DNA from: KLAP211 sp964650085
GTDB lineage: Bacteria > Patescibacteriota > Dojkabacteria > J137
NCBI GenBank assembly: GCA_964650085.1
Contig: CAZYSE010000040.1
Span: 1-10,217 of the forward strand
Length of the DNA stretch: 10,217 nucleotides
Direction: 5' to 3'
A model generated the notes under the pieces. The model worked only from the letters and a program-made list of their open reading frames with translations, did no database searches and was not told the DNA's origin. Both the position numbers and the translations under genes were made by a program. This document shows positions 1-6,123 of the stretch, in pieces. Every line of letters starts with the position of its first letter. Position 1 is the first letter of the stretch.

Positions 1-250
1 ACTGTTATCAGAACTGAAAAATGAAGGGTTTCAGTTAATTTCAGTTGAGCAATCACCTAAATCGGTGAGCTACAAAGACCTTGAGTTAGCAGACAAAGCT
101 GCATTTATTTTTGGAAATGAGATAACTGGAGTTTCAGAAAGGACTTTGGTAGCTTCAGACTTAATTGCAGAGATACCAATGCTTGGTAAAAAGAACTCTT
201 TAAACATATCGACAACCGTCGGGATTATCCTTTACAACACTGTTTCATGA
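1..250 (+). CDS. TrmH/SpoU-family RNA 2'-O-methyltransferase, C-terminal part (partial, 5' end outside window)
   Basis: The reading frame is open from base 2 to a TGA at 248-250, giving the last 82 residues of a protein that begins upstream of the window. It carries the two C-terminal SPOUT signatures: FGNEITGVSE (motif 2, with the N-E-x-x-G core) and IPMLGKKNSLNISTTVGI (motif 3). In SPOUT enzymes these form the trefoil knot that binds S-adenosylmethionine. Known members methylate the ribose 2'-O of tRNA or 23S rRNA (TrmH, RlmB and relatives); the substrate cannot be decided without the N-terminus. The stop overlaps the rsmD start as ATGA, so the two genes are probably translated together. 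Family assignment is firm; the exact member is unknown. Confidence 0.88.
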   Translation, partial: LLSELKNEGFQLISVEQSPKSVSYKDLELADKAAFIFGNEITGVSERTLVASDLIAEIPMLGKKNSLNISTTVGIILYNTVS

Positions 251-801
251 ATCCAAGAGTAACTGCAGGGAAATATAAAAACATGCGTTTGGAGATTCCA
301 AACAACACTAGACCATTCACAGAAAGAACAAAACTGGTTCTATTCGACACTTTGAGCCATTTTATTCAGGAAAAAGTAGTACTAGACCTCTTTTGCGGGG
401 CAGGATCGATAGGAATAGAAGCATTGAGCAGAGGTGCTAGCAAAGTCGTGTTCTCAGACAACGATGATAAATCAGTCCTCTTCTTAAAGAAAAACGTAGC
501 TAATCTCGATGCTGAAGATAAATCTCAAACAAGCATTATTAAAAGTGACTATAAATCCTTAGCCCAAAAGCTATTATTTAAAGTTGACCTAGTTGTAGCC
601 GACCCTCCGTTTAAAAACGCTAAGGATCTGAAGTACAAACCACTCAGAGACGTGCTTAAAGAAACAGGAATACTAGTCGTGAAACTCCCCACCCAAGGCG
701 AAAACCCGGATTTTGAAGGACTTTTTGATCTTCTGGATACGAAGTTAGTTGGAAATAATACTCTGTATTTCTTGAGACCAACAACTAAGAATGTAGGTTA
801 A
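247..801 (+). CDS. rsmD: RsmD-family 16S rRNA (guanine966-N2)-methyltransferase
   Basis: This 184-residue Rossmann-fold methyltransferase has the usual RsmD length and layout. The N-terminal RVTAGKYKNMRLEIP and RPFTERTK (residues 4-29) match the family's substrate-binding opening. The SAM-binding motif I is VLDLFCGAG (45-53), followed by the typical IGIEALSRGA. The catalytic motif of N2-guanine/N6-adenine methylases is DPPF (119-122). The family methylates G966 of 16S rRNA in the small subunit using SAM. The ATG overlaps the previous gene's stop (ATGA), which fixes the start. In many bacteria coaD follows rsmD; here a repeat-containing spacer follows instead. Confidence in the family is high; the exact target base is inferred by homology. 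Confidence 0.93.
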   Translation: MNPRVTAGKYKNMRLEIPNNTRPFTERTKLVLFDTLSHFIQEKVVLDLFCGAGSIGIEALSRGASKVVFSDNDDKSVLFLKKNVANLDAEDKSQTSIIKSDYKSLAQKLLFKVDLVVADPPFKNAKDLKYKPLRDVLKETGILVVKLPTQGENPDFEGLFDLLDTKLVGNNTLYFLRPTTKNVG

Positions 802-823
802 GGTTAAGGCAGAAGGATAAGGC
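793..823. repeat. short purine-rich repeat tract, AGGTTAAGG-like
   Basis: Starting inside the last codons of rsmD and running up to the folded element at 830, this stretch repeats the words GGTTAAGG, GGTTAAGG, GCAGAAGG and GATAAGG with a 6-8 base period. Its complement (GCCTTAACCTTAACC) resembles the pyrimidine-rich tract at 920-1020 on the other side of the folded element, so the element is flanked by the same kind of simple repeat in opposite orientation. No function is evident. Confidence 0.45.
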
Positions 824-829
824 CTATCT

Positions 830-915
830 AAATCACCCCTCGCCCGTCTATGCTTGCAGCTAGGACGGACACTCCCCTTGAGGGGAGAAAGTGCGAAGCA
901 CTAGAGGGGTGATTT
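830..915 (+). repeat. Multi-hairpin element 1 (terminal inverted repeat enclosing three stem-loops)
   Basis: A perfect 11-base terminal inverted repeat, AAATCACCCCT (830-840) and AGGGGTGATTT (905-915), encloses three hairpins in a row. Hairpin A pairs CCGTCT (844-849) with GGACGG (863-868), with an inner GCT/AGC stem. Hairpin B pairs CTCCCC (872-877) with GGGGAG (882-887). Hairpin C pairs AGTGC (890-894) with GCACT (898-902) around a GAA loop. The result is a four-way, cloverleaf-like fold of 86 bases, 28 bases after the rsmD stop. The same A-B-C order recurs on the minus strand at 9517-9596. No T-run follows, so it is not a standard intrinsic terminator. It resembles REP/BIME-type or MITE-like palindromic elements; that class assignment is inference. 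Confidence 0.82.
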
Positions 916-1020
916 CACCTTTGTACCTTGAATCTTTCTTTTTTGACTTTCATCTTTTTAGCCTTTTTCATCCTTATTATGATGTTTGAACCTTTAGCCT
1001 TTTAACCTTTGATCTTTTCT
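916..1020. repeat. degenerate 7-8 base pyrimidine-rich repeats in the rsmD-rpmF spacer
   Basis: Between the folded element and the rpmF promoter the plus strand is built from loosely repeated words such as CCTTTG, CCTTGAATCTTT, AGCCTTTTT, AACCTTTAGCCTTTTAACC and TTTGATCTTTT. The words CTTGAATCTT (927-936) and AGCCTTTTAACC (996-1007) recur nearly unchanged in the spacer after rpsP (2934-2943 and 2945-2955). No gene is supported here. The tract looks like slippage-generated simple repeat; a regulatory role is not shown. Confidence 0.5.
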
Positions 1021-1047
1021 TTGAATTCAGTGTACAGAAGCCAATTT

Positions 1048-1060
1048 TATGTTAAAATTA
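1048..1060 (+). promoter_or_regulatory. extended -10 promoter of rpmF-nusB-rnc
   Basis: TTATGTTAAAATT contains an extended -10 element, TG-n-TAAAAT (TG at 1050-1051, hexamer 1053-1058), 28 bases before the rpmF ATG. No good -35 hexamer lies 17-18 bases upstream, as expected for an extended -10 promoter. The rpsP promoter at 2463-2475 has the same sequence at 12 of 13 positions and similar spacing to its start codon, which supports both. The predicted leader is only about 20 bases long and has no Shine-Dalgarno sequence. Confidence 0.6.
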
Positions 1061-1086
1061 ACCTTGAATTAATTGAACTAAATTAT

Positions 1087-1302
1087 ATGGCAGCAACACC
1101 TAAACATAAAAGATCAGCTTCTAAGGCTAGAAAAACAAGAGCGTCAAACAGATATGACGTTGTGTTAAACAAAGCAAGAAAGATCAAGAAGAATGGAGGC
1201 AATTTCTACGTTATCTCAAAGGAGACTGGACTTCCAACACTTCCACACAGAGTAACTAAAGAGGATCCTACATACAAAGGTAGAAAAGTTATTAATGACT
1301 AA
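1087..1302 (+). CDS. rpmF: 50S ribosomal protein bL32
   Basis: The product is a 71-residue basic protein. The N-terminal MAATPKHKRSASKARKTR matches the bL32 opening (MAxPKxKxSxSR), and LPHRVTKEDPTYKGRKVI (residues 52-69) matches the conserved LPHRV...YKGR end. It sits on the large subunit near the peptidyl-transferase region. An in-frame ATG at 1009 would add 26 unrelated residues; ATG at 1087 is preferred because it begins the family consensus and lies a proper distance after the -10 element. The protein has no cysteines, so the zinc ribbon of the C+ form is absent. It is also longer than the common 56-60 residue form, with an insert around residues 22-48. It overlaps nusB by 8 bases. Confidence 0.92.
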   Translation: MAATPKHKRSASKARKTRASNRYDVVLNKARKIKKNGGNFYVISKETGLPTLPHRVTKEDPTYKGRKVIND

Positions 1303-1753
1303 TAGCAAAAACCTGGACAAACACTTATCCAGAATACTATCTATCTCATACCTCTATACCTATTTCAAATCTCAAGACACATCAGTAGAATTAAGCCCTT
1401 ACGAGCCTAATTCTGTTATGGATATTTTAGAGGAGAATAAGTACGACACAAGGCTTTACGAGACCCTTACAGAAGGCGTGGTAAAGGAACAGGCTAAGTT
1501 AGATAAAGTAATAGCTGATTTAGCTCCAGAATGGGGGTTACAAGACATGAACATTCTCAATCTGATAATATTAAGAGTAGCTATTTACGAAGCCTTTATA
1601 GGTGAAATTACTCCAGTAGCAATCGTTATTAACGAAGCTATCGAACTAAAAAAAGAACTTGGTTCTGATGAAGGAGCAAGTTTCATTAACGGCGTACTAG
1701 GAGCAATAGCTAAAGACGAGAAAATGAAAGAATTATTAAAATCAAATGAGTAA
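1295..1753 (+). CDS. nusB: Transcription antitermination factor NusB
   Basis: This 152-residue, mostly helical protein carries the conserved NusB signatures: LAPEW (76-80), NILNLIILRVAIYEA (86-100), PVAIVINEAIELKKELG (107-123) and FINGVLGAIA (130-139). NusB binds boxA RNA with NusE (S10) and promotes antitermination and folding of rRNA transcripts. The N-terminal arginine-rich stretch seen in many NusB proteins is reduced here to a few basic residues, so the RNA-binding end is less basic than usual. The start lies inside the end of rpmF and the stop overlaps the rnc start by 8 bases. The cluster therefore couples a ribosomal protein, an rRNA antiterminator and the rRNA-processing nuclease. 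Confidence 0.93.
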   Translation: MTNSKNLDKHLSRILSISYLYTYFKSQDTSVELSPYEPNSVMDILEENKYDTRLYETLTEGVVKEQAKLDKVIADLAPEWGLQDMNILNLIILRVAIYEAFIGEITPVAIVINEAIELKKELGSDEGASFINGVLGAIAKDEKMKELLKSNE

Positions 1754-2462
1754 TTTTGACGAATTAAGAACAAAAATCAACGCAAATGTAGAAGATAAGC
1801 ATCTAAAAATTGCTCTTACGCACAGATCTTTCCATAACGAAGCTAAAGAACAAGTCGAACATAACGAGAGATATGAGTTTTTAGGAGACGCTGTTTTAGA
1901 ACTAGTAGCTACTGAGTATTTGTTCTCCCAATACCCAACGCTTTCTGAAGGCGTCCTGACAAGTTACAGGTCAGCTCTAGTAAAAACCGAATCTTTGGCT
2001 GAAGAAGCAAAAAGGTTACAACTCGGGACATACATACTGATGAGCAAAGGAGAAGACATGAGTGGCGGAAGAACCAGATTATACATTTTAGCCAACACTG
2101 TCGAGTCCATTATTGGGGCAATTTATTTATCCCTTGGCTACGACGCTGCCAAGGCTTTTATCTCTGAAAATATCCTCTACAAGCTAGAAGATATCATAAA
2201 CAACAACAAAGATATTGATTCTAAAACCAAATTACAGGAGCTATCTCAGGAGCAAATGCGTATTACCCCTACTTACGATCTTGTTCGAGCCTATGGGCCA
2301 GATCACGACAAGGTATTTAAGATGTCTGTCAGTATTGGTGAGAAGGTCTTGGCTACAGGATCCGGGAAAAGTAAACAAGAAGCCGAACAAAATGCAGCTA
2401 AAACGGCTTTAAACGCTTGGAAAAATTCTAATCCTGATGCAACTAGCGACAAAGTATTATAA
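1746..2462 (+). CDS. rnc: Ribonuclease III
   Basis: This 238-residue protein has standard class 1 RNase III architecture. The endonuclease domain (about 1-150) carries the signature NERYEFLGDAVLEL (40-53), with E41, E44 and D48 matching E. coli E38, E41 and D45. A double-stranded RNA-binding domain follows (about 159-225: SKTKLQELSQ..., then GSGKSKQEAEQNAAKTAL). The enzyme cleaves double-stranded RNA and releases rRNA precursors, which fits the nusB and ribosomal-protein neighbours. One metal-site position differs: the LADTxE motif of E. coli (D114, E117) reads LANTVE, so N117 replaces the Asp while E120 is kept. Similar Asn variants occur in other bacterial RNase IIIs, so activity is likely. 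The start overlaps nusB; rpsP's promoter begins at its stop codon. Confidence 0.95.
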   Translation: MSNFDELRTKINANVEDKHLKIALTHRSFHNEAKEQVEHNERYEFLGDAVLELVATEYLFSQYPTLSEGVLTSYRSALVKTESLAEEAKRLQLGTYILMSKGEDMSGGRTRLYILANTVESIIGAIYLSLGYDAAKAFISENILYKLEDIINNNKDIDSKTKLQELSQEQMRITPTYDLVRAYGPDHDKVFKMSVSIGEKVLATGSGKSKQEAEQNAAKTALNAWKNSNPDATSDKVL

Positions 2463-2475
2463 TTATGATAAAATT
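2446..2475 (+). promoter_or_regulatory. promoter of rpsP (extended -10, weak -35)
   Basis: TTATGATAAAATT (2463-2475) holds TG-A-TAAAAT, with the hexamer at 2469-2474. Exactly 17 bases upstream is GCGACA (2446-2451), a 4/6 match to TTGACA that lies inside the last rnc codons. The -10 ends 31 bases before the rpsP ATG. The 13-base core differs by one base from the rpmF promoter, so rpsP is probably transcribed from here in addition to any read-through from rnc. Confidence 0.62.
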
Positions 2476-2505
2476 CACAAGCTAAATTAATTAAATTTAT
2501 AGAAT

Positions 2506-2829
2506 ATGGTAAAGATAAGATTGACCAGATTAGGAAAAAGAAATACACCTTTTTTCAGATTAGTTGTAACTCCTCTAAGAGAGAAAAGAGAATCAAAGGC
2601 TATAGAAATTGTAGGCCATTATTCTCCTCTAAATAAGGAAATAGTACTAAAGGAAGACAGAATTAAATACTGGCTATCAGTTGGCGCACAACCAAGCGAT
2701 ACAGTAAGAAACATGTTAGTGAGAAAAGGAATGATGGAGCCAAGTGCAAAGAAAAAAGCATTCGCTAAGAAAGCAGGAAAACAAGCTGTAGATAGAGTAG
2801 AAGCTGCTGCTGCACCAAAAGCGGAATAA
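2506..2829 (+). CDS. rpsP: 30S ribosomal protein bS16
   Basis: The product has 107 residues. The opening MVKIRLTRLGKRNTPFFRLVV and the segments IEIVGHYSPL (34-43) and DRIKYWLSVGAQPSDTVRNML (51-71) are diagnostic of bS16, a primary assembly protein that stabilises the 5' and central domains of 16S rRNA. The conserved core ends near residue 78. A Lys/Ala-rich tail (80-107) extends beyond the short versions of the family and is probably unstructured or rRNA-binding. No Shine-Dalgarno sequence precedes the ATG; the region upstream is almost pure A/T. In many bacteria rpsP is followed by rimM-trmD; here a terminator follows at once and the gene stands alone. Confidence 0.95.
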   Translation: MVKIRLTRLGKRNTPFFRLVVTPLREKRESKAIEIVGHYSPLNKEIVLKEDRIKYWLSVGAQPSDTVRNMLVRKGMMEPSAKKKAFAKKAGKQAVDRVEAAAAPKAE

Positions 2830-2850
2830 AGACCCTATAATGATATCGAG

Positions 2851-2872
2851 ACCCGCCTATGGCGGGTTTTTT
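2851..2872 (+). terminator. Rho-independent terminator after rpsP
   Basis: ACCCGCC (2851-2857) pairs perfectly with GGCGGGT (2861-2867) around a TAT loop, followed directly by a run of T (2867-2872). It lies 21 bases after the rpsP stop and ends the plus-strand block. On the minus strand the hairpin is not followed by T, so it does not obviously terminate the converging pilus operon. Confidence 0.92.
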
Positions 2873-2890
2873 ATTTCAATTTTGGATGAG

Positions 2891-2957
2891 TTAAACCTAA
2901 GGCTAAAGACATAATTCCCCGAAGATCTTGAGTCTTGAATCTTGAGCCTTTTACCCC
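2891..2957. repeat. short degenerate repeats between convergent rpsP and pilO
   Basis: The plus strand reads GATCTTGAG, TCTTGAATCTTGAG and CCTTTTACC (about 2924-2955) with a 6-8 base period. On the other strand TCTTTAGCCTTAGG (2897-2910 complement) is the same kind of word. Words are shared with the spacer before rpmF (CTTGAATCTT, AGCCTTTTA). No gene or clear minus-strand terminator is visible here. Confidence 0.45.
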
Positions 2958-3602
2958 CTATTTCTTTGTCTCCAAGAACTCTTGAATGTTTTGGGGTATT
3001 CTTGTTGTAGGGTCAATGTTTGAGTAGAGATCCTCGTCGTTAGGATTAGCTGCAAATTGATATTTGACCAAAATGATCTTCATGTTCCAAGATTCGCCTT
3101 CTTCTTTTACTATATCGAGTTCTTTAACTATTGCAAAATCAGACAAAGTACTCAAAGAGGTTATGAAAGCCTTAATATTATCTAAAGTACCCGACACCGA
3201 GAACTCAAAAGGTATTTCTATTAGTATAATACTATCTCTAAGGTCTGCGTTTATGAACGAGGACTCGCTAATTCTTTGAGTATTTACTGTAAGATTAAAA
3301 GCCGACAAACTTGTTGCCATTTTGTCCCTGAACTCGACAACACGAGTAGCGCCATTAGATGCTAGCTCGTTCAGTAAGCTTAAATTCGCTGTCAAATCCG
3401 TATTGTTCTGTAAATTGGACAGGTCAGCAATCTCCAAGTTGATACTTGCAACCTCATCGTTATCCAATTTAACCTGGTCAATTGCTGCAAAAATCTCGGA
3501 GATCTTAGGAATAACTAAAAACAGAATAATTCCTGCAAAAACCGCCAATGTAACTATTGGAAATATATAGATTTTTAAGAATTGAGACCAAGTCTGCTTC
3601 AT
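2958..3602 (-). CDS. pilO: PilO-like type IV pilus inner-membrane alignment protein
   Basis: This 214-residue protein has a short cytoplasmic N-terminus, one transmembrane helix (about residues 11-31), a likely coiled coil (about 35-78) and an alpha/beta C-terminal domain (about 80-195). That is the layout of PilO, which pairs with PilN outside the membrane. Sequence motifs in this family are weak, so the call rests on layout and on its place directly after pilM and pilN. Its ATG overlaps the pilN stop by one base (TAATG). It is the last gene of the operon. A polar tail after residue 195 (TRIPQNIQEFLETKK) has no recognised role. The usual partner PilP does not follow. Confidence 0.8.
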   Translation of the reverse strand: MKQTWSQFLKIYIFPIVTLAVFAGIILFLVIPKISEIFAAIDQVKLDNDEVASINLEIADLSNLQNNTDLTANLSLLNELASNGATRVVEFRDKMATSLSAFNLTVNTQRISESSFINADLRDSIILIEIPFEFSVSGTLDNIKAFITSLSTLSDFAIVKELDIVKEEGESWNMKIILVKYQFAANPNDEDLYSNIDPTTRIPQNIQEFLETKK

Positions 3603-4159
3603 TAGACTAAAATGTTAAATACAAGAACTACATGTAAACCTTCTGGAGTATCCGCAACTTCATTTATAAATAGATCGCTAACAATTTCTTCATTTTCATC
3701 AAAAAATGCTTTAATCAAATTCAAACTTTCTAATTCGCTAATAAAAACCTGAATATTAAAGCTTCCGTCCCTCGCCCTTCCAAAGCTGTCGATTACTGCT
3801 TGGTTTTGGAGGTTAGTAACTAAACTATTCACAACTTCTACTAATTTGTCTGGTTTTATATCTAAATCCAGTAGAGGGCTTAGTGCTCTCGCCTTTACTA
3901 CAAATTCTCCGTTTAATGCTTTAACTGATGCAAACTGAACTAAGCTGTTCTTTTTTGAATCAACTGCGCGACCAGAGTTGGCTACTGCAGACTCTAAAAA
4001 GGCTACATTAATTATACTTAAAATAAAGAATACTAAAGCTCCGACAAAAATTAGAACAAACGAGTTCACAGTTGTATTGTCTCTTTCTTCTATAACAACA
4101 ATCTCCTCGGCAGTTACAGGAGTTATGAGATTAAATTTGAAGTCTTTCTTTTTTGCCAT
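3602..4159 (-). CDS. pilN: PilN-like type IV pilus assembly protein
   Basis: This 185-residue protein has a cytoplasmic N-terminus with KFNLITP (8-14). This corresponds to the INLLP-type motif by which PilN docks into a groove of PilM. One transmembrane helix follows (about 33-55), then an extracytoplasmic alpha/beta domain with a helical linker. It abuts pilM with no spacer (pilM TAA at 4162-4160, pilN ATG at 4159) and overlaps pilO by one base, which supports equal translation of the M-N-O complex. The identity rests on the N-terminal motif plus the pilM-N-O order, since PilN bodies diverge strongly. No signal peptide is visible, as expected for a bitopic protein. Confidence 0.85.
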   Translation of the reverse strand: MAKKKDFKFNLITPVTAEEIVVIEERDNTTVNSFVLIFVGALVFFILSIINVAFLESAVANSGRAVDSKKNSLVQFASVKALNGEFVVKARALSPLLDLDIKPDKLVEVVNSLVTNLQNQAVIDSFGRARDGSFNIQVFISELESLNLIKAFFDENEEIVSDLFINEVADTPEGLHVVLVFNILV

Positions 4160-5200
4160 TTATATTAATTCTAAACTTTTAAGTGCTAGGCCTGTTGCTA
4201 CATTAAAGCTGAGCTTGTTAACCTTTAAATCGCTGCTAAGCTTCACTTTTCGAAAGTTGTCTACTAGTGTTACTTTCAATCCTGTTTTTGCGGTTAGATA
4301 CTCAATTAATTTAGGAAGAGCTCCGCCACCTCCAGTAATATACAATTCGGACACAGGCTCTCCACCAATTCGGTCATTGTAGTAGGATAGAGTTCTCTGT
4401 ATTTCGGACACAATTACCTGGATAATTGGTTCTATCGTTTTTGCTATTCGGCCACCTCCAATACTTGGGTCTAGTCCAGCTTGTTCTTTGTATTCTTCGG
4501 CTTTGCTAATATCTAACGAAAGGTCGGTCGCAATTATTTTTGTTAGAGCATTAGAACCAGTCGAAATATTTTGAGAGTAGAGAACCGAACCATTTCTAGA
4601 AATGACTAAATTGGAGTATTCTCCACCAAAGTCTAGAACTAAATAGTTTTTCTTAGCTACGTCCGAATAGTTATAGTCAATATTTCTGATGAGCGCGAGT
4701 GCTTCAGTTTCAATTGCAAGTAAATTTAAACCTACCCTCGAAGCCAGCTCTTTAAATCTATCTGCAAGGGCTTTTTGAATACCCACAACGTACCAGCTTT
4801 CAAAGGTGTTTGTGTCCGTTTTCCTTTCTTCAATAAATGAATATGCAATATTAAGATTATCTAATGGTACAGGAATCAAACTTTTCATTGCAAAATTTAT
4901 CGCATCGTCTACTTCCTCTGGTTTAACTTTAGGTAGTGTAACTAGTCTAGAGAAGACAAGGGACTCAGGAACGGAAAATACGGCGTTTTTTGTTCTGAAA
5001 GCATTTGATTTAAGTAGTTTTTGAAGATCATTAGTCGGTGCTTCTAAATTGCCTACACTAATATTCTCTATAGTACCCGTTGCTGATGGCACTTGAGATA
5101 TGTTCAATAGCTCAAAAGAATTCCCTACAGATTTCACTTCGATAGCTTTAATGCTGTAGTTGCCAATATTTATTCCTATAAAATCAGGTAAGGTTGCCAT
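4160..5200 (-). CDS. pilM: PilM, actin-like ATP-binding protein of the type IV pilus
   Basis: This 346-residue actin/FtsA-like protein shows the expected nucleotide-binding motifs: phosphate-1 FIGINIGNYSIKAIEV (7-22), phosphate-2 LVLDFGGEYSNLVIS (187-201) and the adenosine motif LYITGGGGALPKLIEYL (286-302). The segment KVKPEEVDDAINFAMKSLIPVPLD (91-114) matches the characteristic PilM stretch around E..i...L.PfPL. PilM forms a cytoplasmic ring that binds the PilN tail and links the motor to the PilN/PilO complex. In phosphate-1 the usual acidic residue before IG is Asn (N11), a conservative change. The gene starts 5 bases after the PilX-like gene and abuts pilN. Confidence 0.93.
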   Translation of the reverse strand: MATLPDFIGINIGNYSIKAIEVKSVGNSFELLNISQVPSATGTIENISVGNLEAPTNDLQKLLKSNAFRTKNAVFSVPESLVFSRLVTLPKVKPEEVDDAINFAMKSLIPVPLDNLNIAYSFIEERKTDTNTFESWYVVGIQKALADRFKELASRVGLNLLAIETEALALIRNIDYNYSDVAKKNYLVLDFGGEYSNLVISRNGSVLYSQNISTGSNALTKIIATDLSLDISKAEEYKEQAGLDPSIGGGRIAKTIEPIIQVIVSEIQRTLSYYNDRIGGEPVSELYITGGGGALPKLIEYLTAKTGLKVTLVDNFRKVKLSSDLKVNKLSFNVATGLALKSLELI

Positions 5201-5205
5201 AGTTT

Positions 5206-6123
5206 TTACTGTAAAATTAGATTACCGTTAGTTGTTATTCCATTCAATAGAGCAGCAGGGACTTCTGGAAGCAGAGGCACTTTAGCAATTAGACTTGCCT
5301 TTGGTCCTTCTGGATCAGCCATGTCTTCTCCCAAAGCTCTAAATTCTCTTGTTTGATTTCTTAAGGATGAAGGATTATCGGGTGTAATTGTTATGGTTAT
5401 TTCTTCATTTAAGTTCTGTGTTCTTGGAATAACAGCTAAGTACAAAGGAATAAATGGATTGCCATTTATGAAACCAGGTATAGTGGAGGGATTATTAAAT
5501 ACATCCGACACATCTAAGTAGAAAGATCTGGCTGGATTTGATACGCCTTGCACAAACGGAAATGCATTCACAAAACCTGGTTGAGTTTGAGAACTAATTA
5601 CTTTTGTTGTGTTTCTGTCGTAGATGTCCCTAACCATATTCAACCTCCCGTTGGGAAGATTGTTAGAATAGACCACTACAATTTCTAAAGCTACGTTATC
5701 CTTATCCCAATCAAAATTAAATCCGTTTAAGTAAGAGTTAACGTCTAGAATTAGAGCAGTATCCTTTTTCAAAACGTAATCATCTATACTTTTTTTGTTT
5801 TCTACAAATACCGTCGTAAGTGAAGTGAAGCTTGTACCTGATTCTTGTGCTTCGTATTCACAACTGTAGTAGTTTGGTGGAACAATAGGAACACATCCTT
5901 CGCTTGTTAGCTGGGTCAGATTTGCTGAAGGAATAGCATAATCAGCTAGTAAATTTTGCAAGTTGTTATCTGCCACATTGTAAAGACGCTCATATTTTTC
6001 TGTGTTTGCACTTTGAGAGAAGTCACGCCTAGTTACCAGTACTATTGTCGTAACAAGTACTCCAACAATAGTAAGAGTTAAAAGTGTTATAACCAATATT
6101 TGTCCTGATCTTTTCTTATTCAT
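5206..6123 (-). CDS. PilX/GspK-like minor pilin with class III-type N-terminus
   Basis: This 305-residue protein begins MNKKRSG, then QILVITLLTLTIVGVLVTTIVLV, a basic leader followed by a hydrophobic helix. Cleavage is expected after G7. Mature position 5 is Ile rather than Glu, as in GspK and some PilX relatives, which cap the pilus tip. After the helix comes RRDFSQSANTEKYERLYNVADNNLQNLL (32-59), resembling the A...AE..L helix of PilX N-terminal domains. The remaining 240 residues form a large, beta-rich, two-cysteine (CVPIVPPNYYSC) globular domain that I do not recognise. It overlaps the preceding prepilin gene by 8 bases. Its size and missing Glu5 suggest a tip or initiator role; this is inference from GspK. 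Confidence 0.7.
   Translation of the reverse strand: MNKKRSGQILVITLLTLTIVGVLVTTIVLVTRRDFSQSANTEKYERLYNVADNNLQNLLADYAIPSANLTQLTSEGCVPIVPPNYYSCEYEAQESGTSFTSLTTVFVENKKSIDDYVLKKDTALILDVNSYLNGFNFDWDKDNVALEIVVVYSNNLPNGRLNMVRDIYDRNTTKVISSQTQPGFVNAFPFVQGVSNPARSFYLDVSDVFNNPSTIPGFINGNPFIPLYLAVIPRTQNLNEEITITITPDNPSSLRNQTREFRALGEDMADPEGPKASLIAKVPLLPEVPAALLNGITTNGNLILQ

Noticed and set aside
830..915. Intrinsic terminator for rsmD
   Set aside because: The hairpins are strong, but none is followed by a T-run, unlike the clear terminator at 2851-2872.
916..1020. CRISPR array
   Set aside because: The repeats are 7-8 bases and degenerate, with no constant repeat and unique spacer pattern.
1009..1086. N-terminal extension of bL32 from an upstream ATG
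   Set aside because: The 26 added residues have no family similarity and run across the predicted -10 element; the bL32 consensus begins at the ATG at 1087.
3978..4382. 134-residue open frame on the plus strand opposite pilM/pilN
   Set aside because: It is antisense to two well-supported genes, has no recognisable domain and no promoter or start signal; it is a shadow of their codon use.
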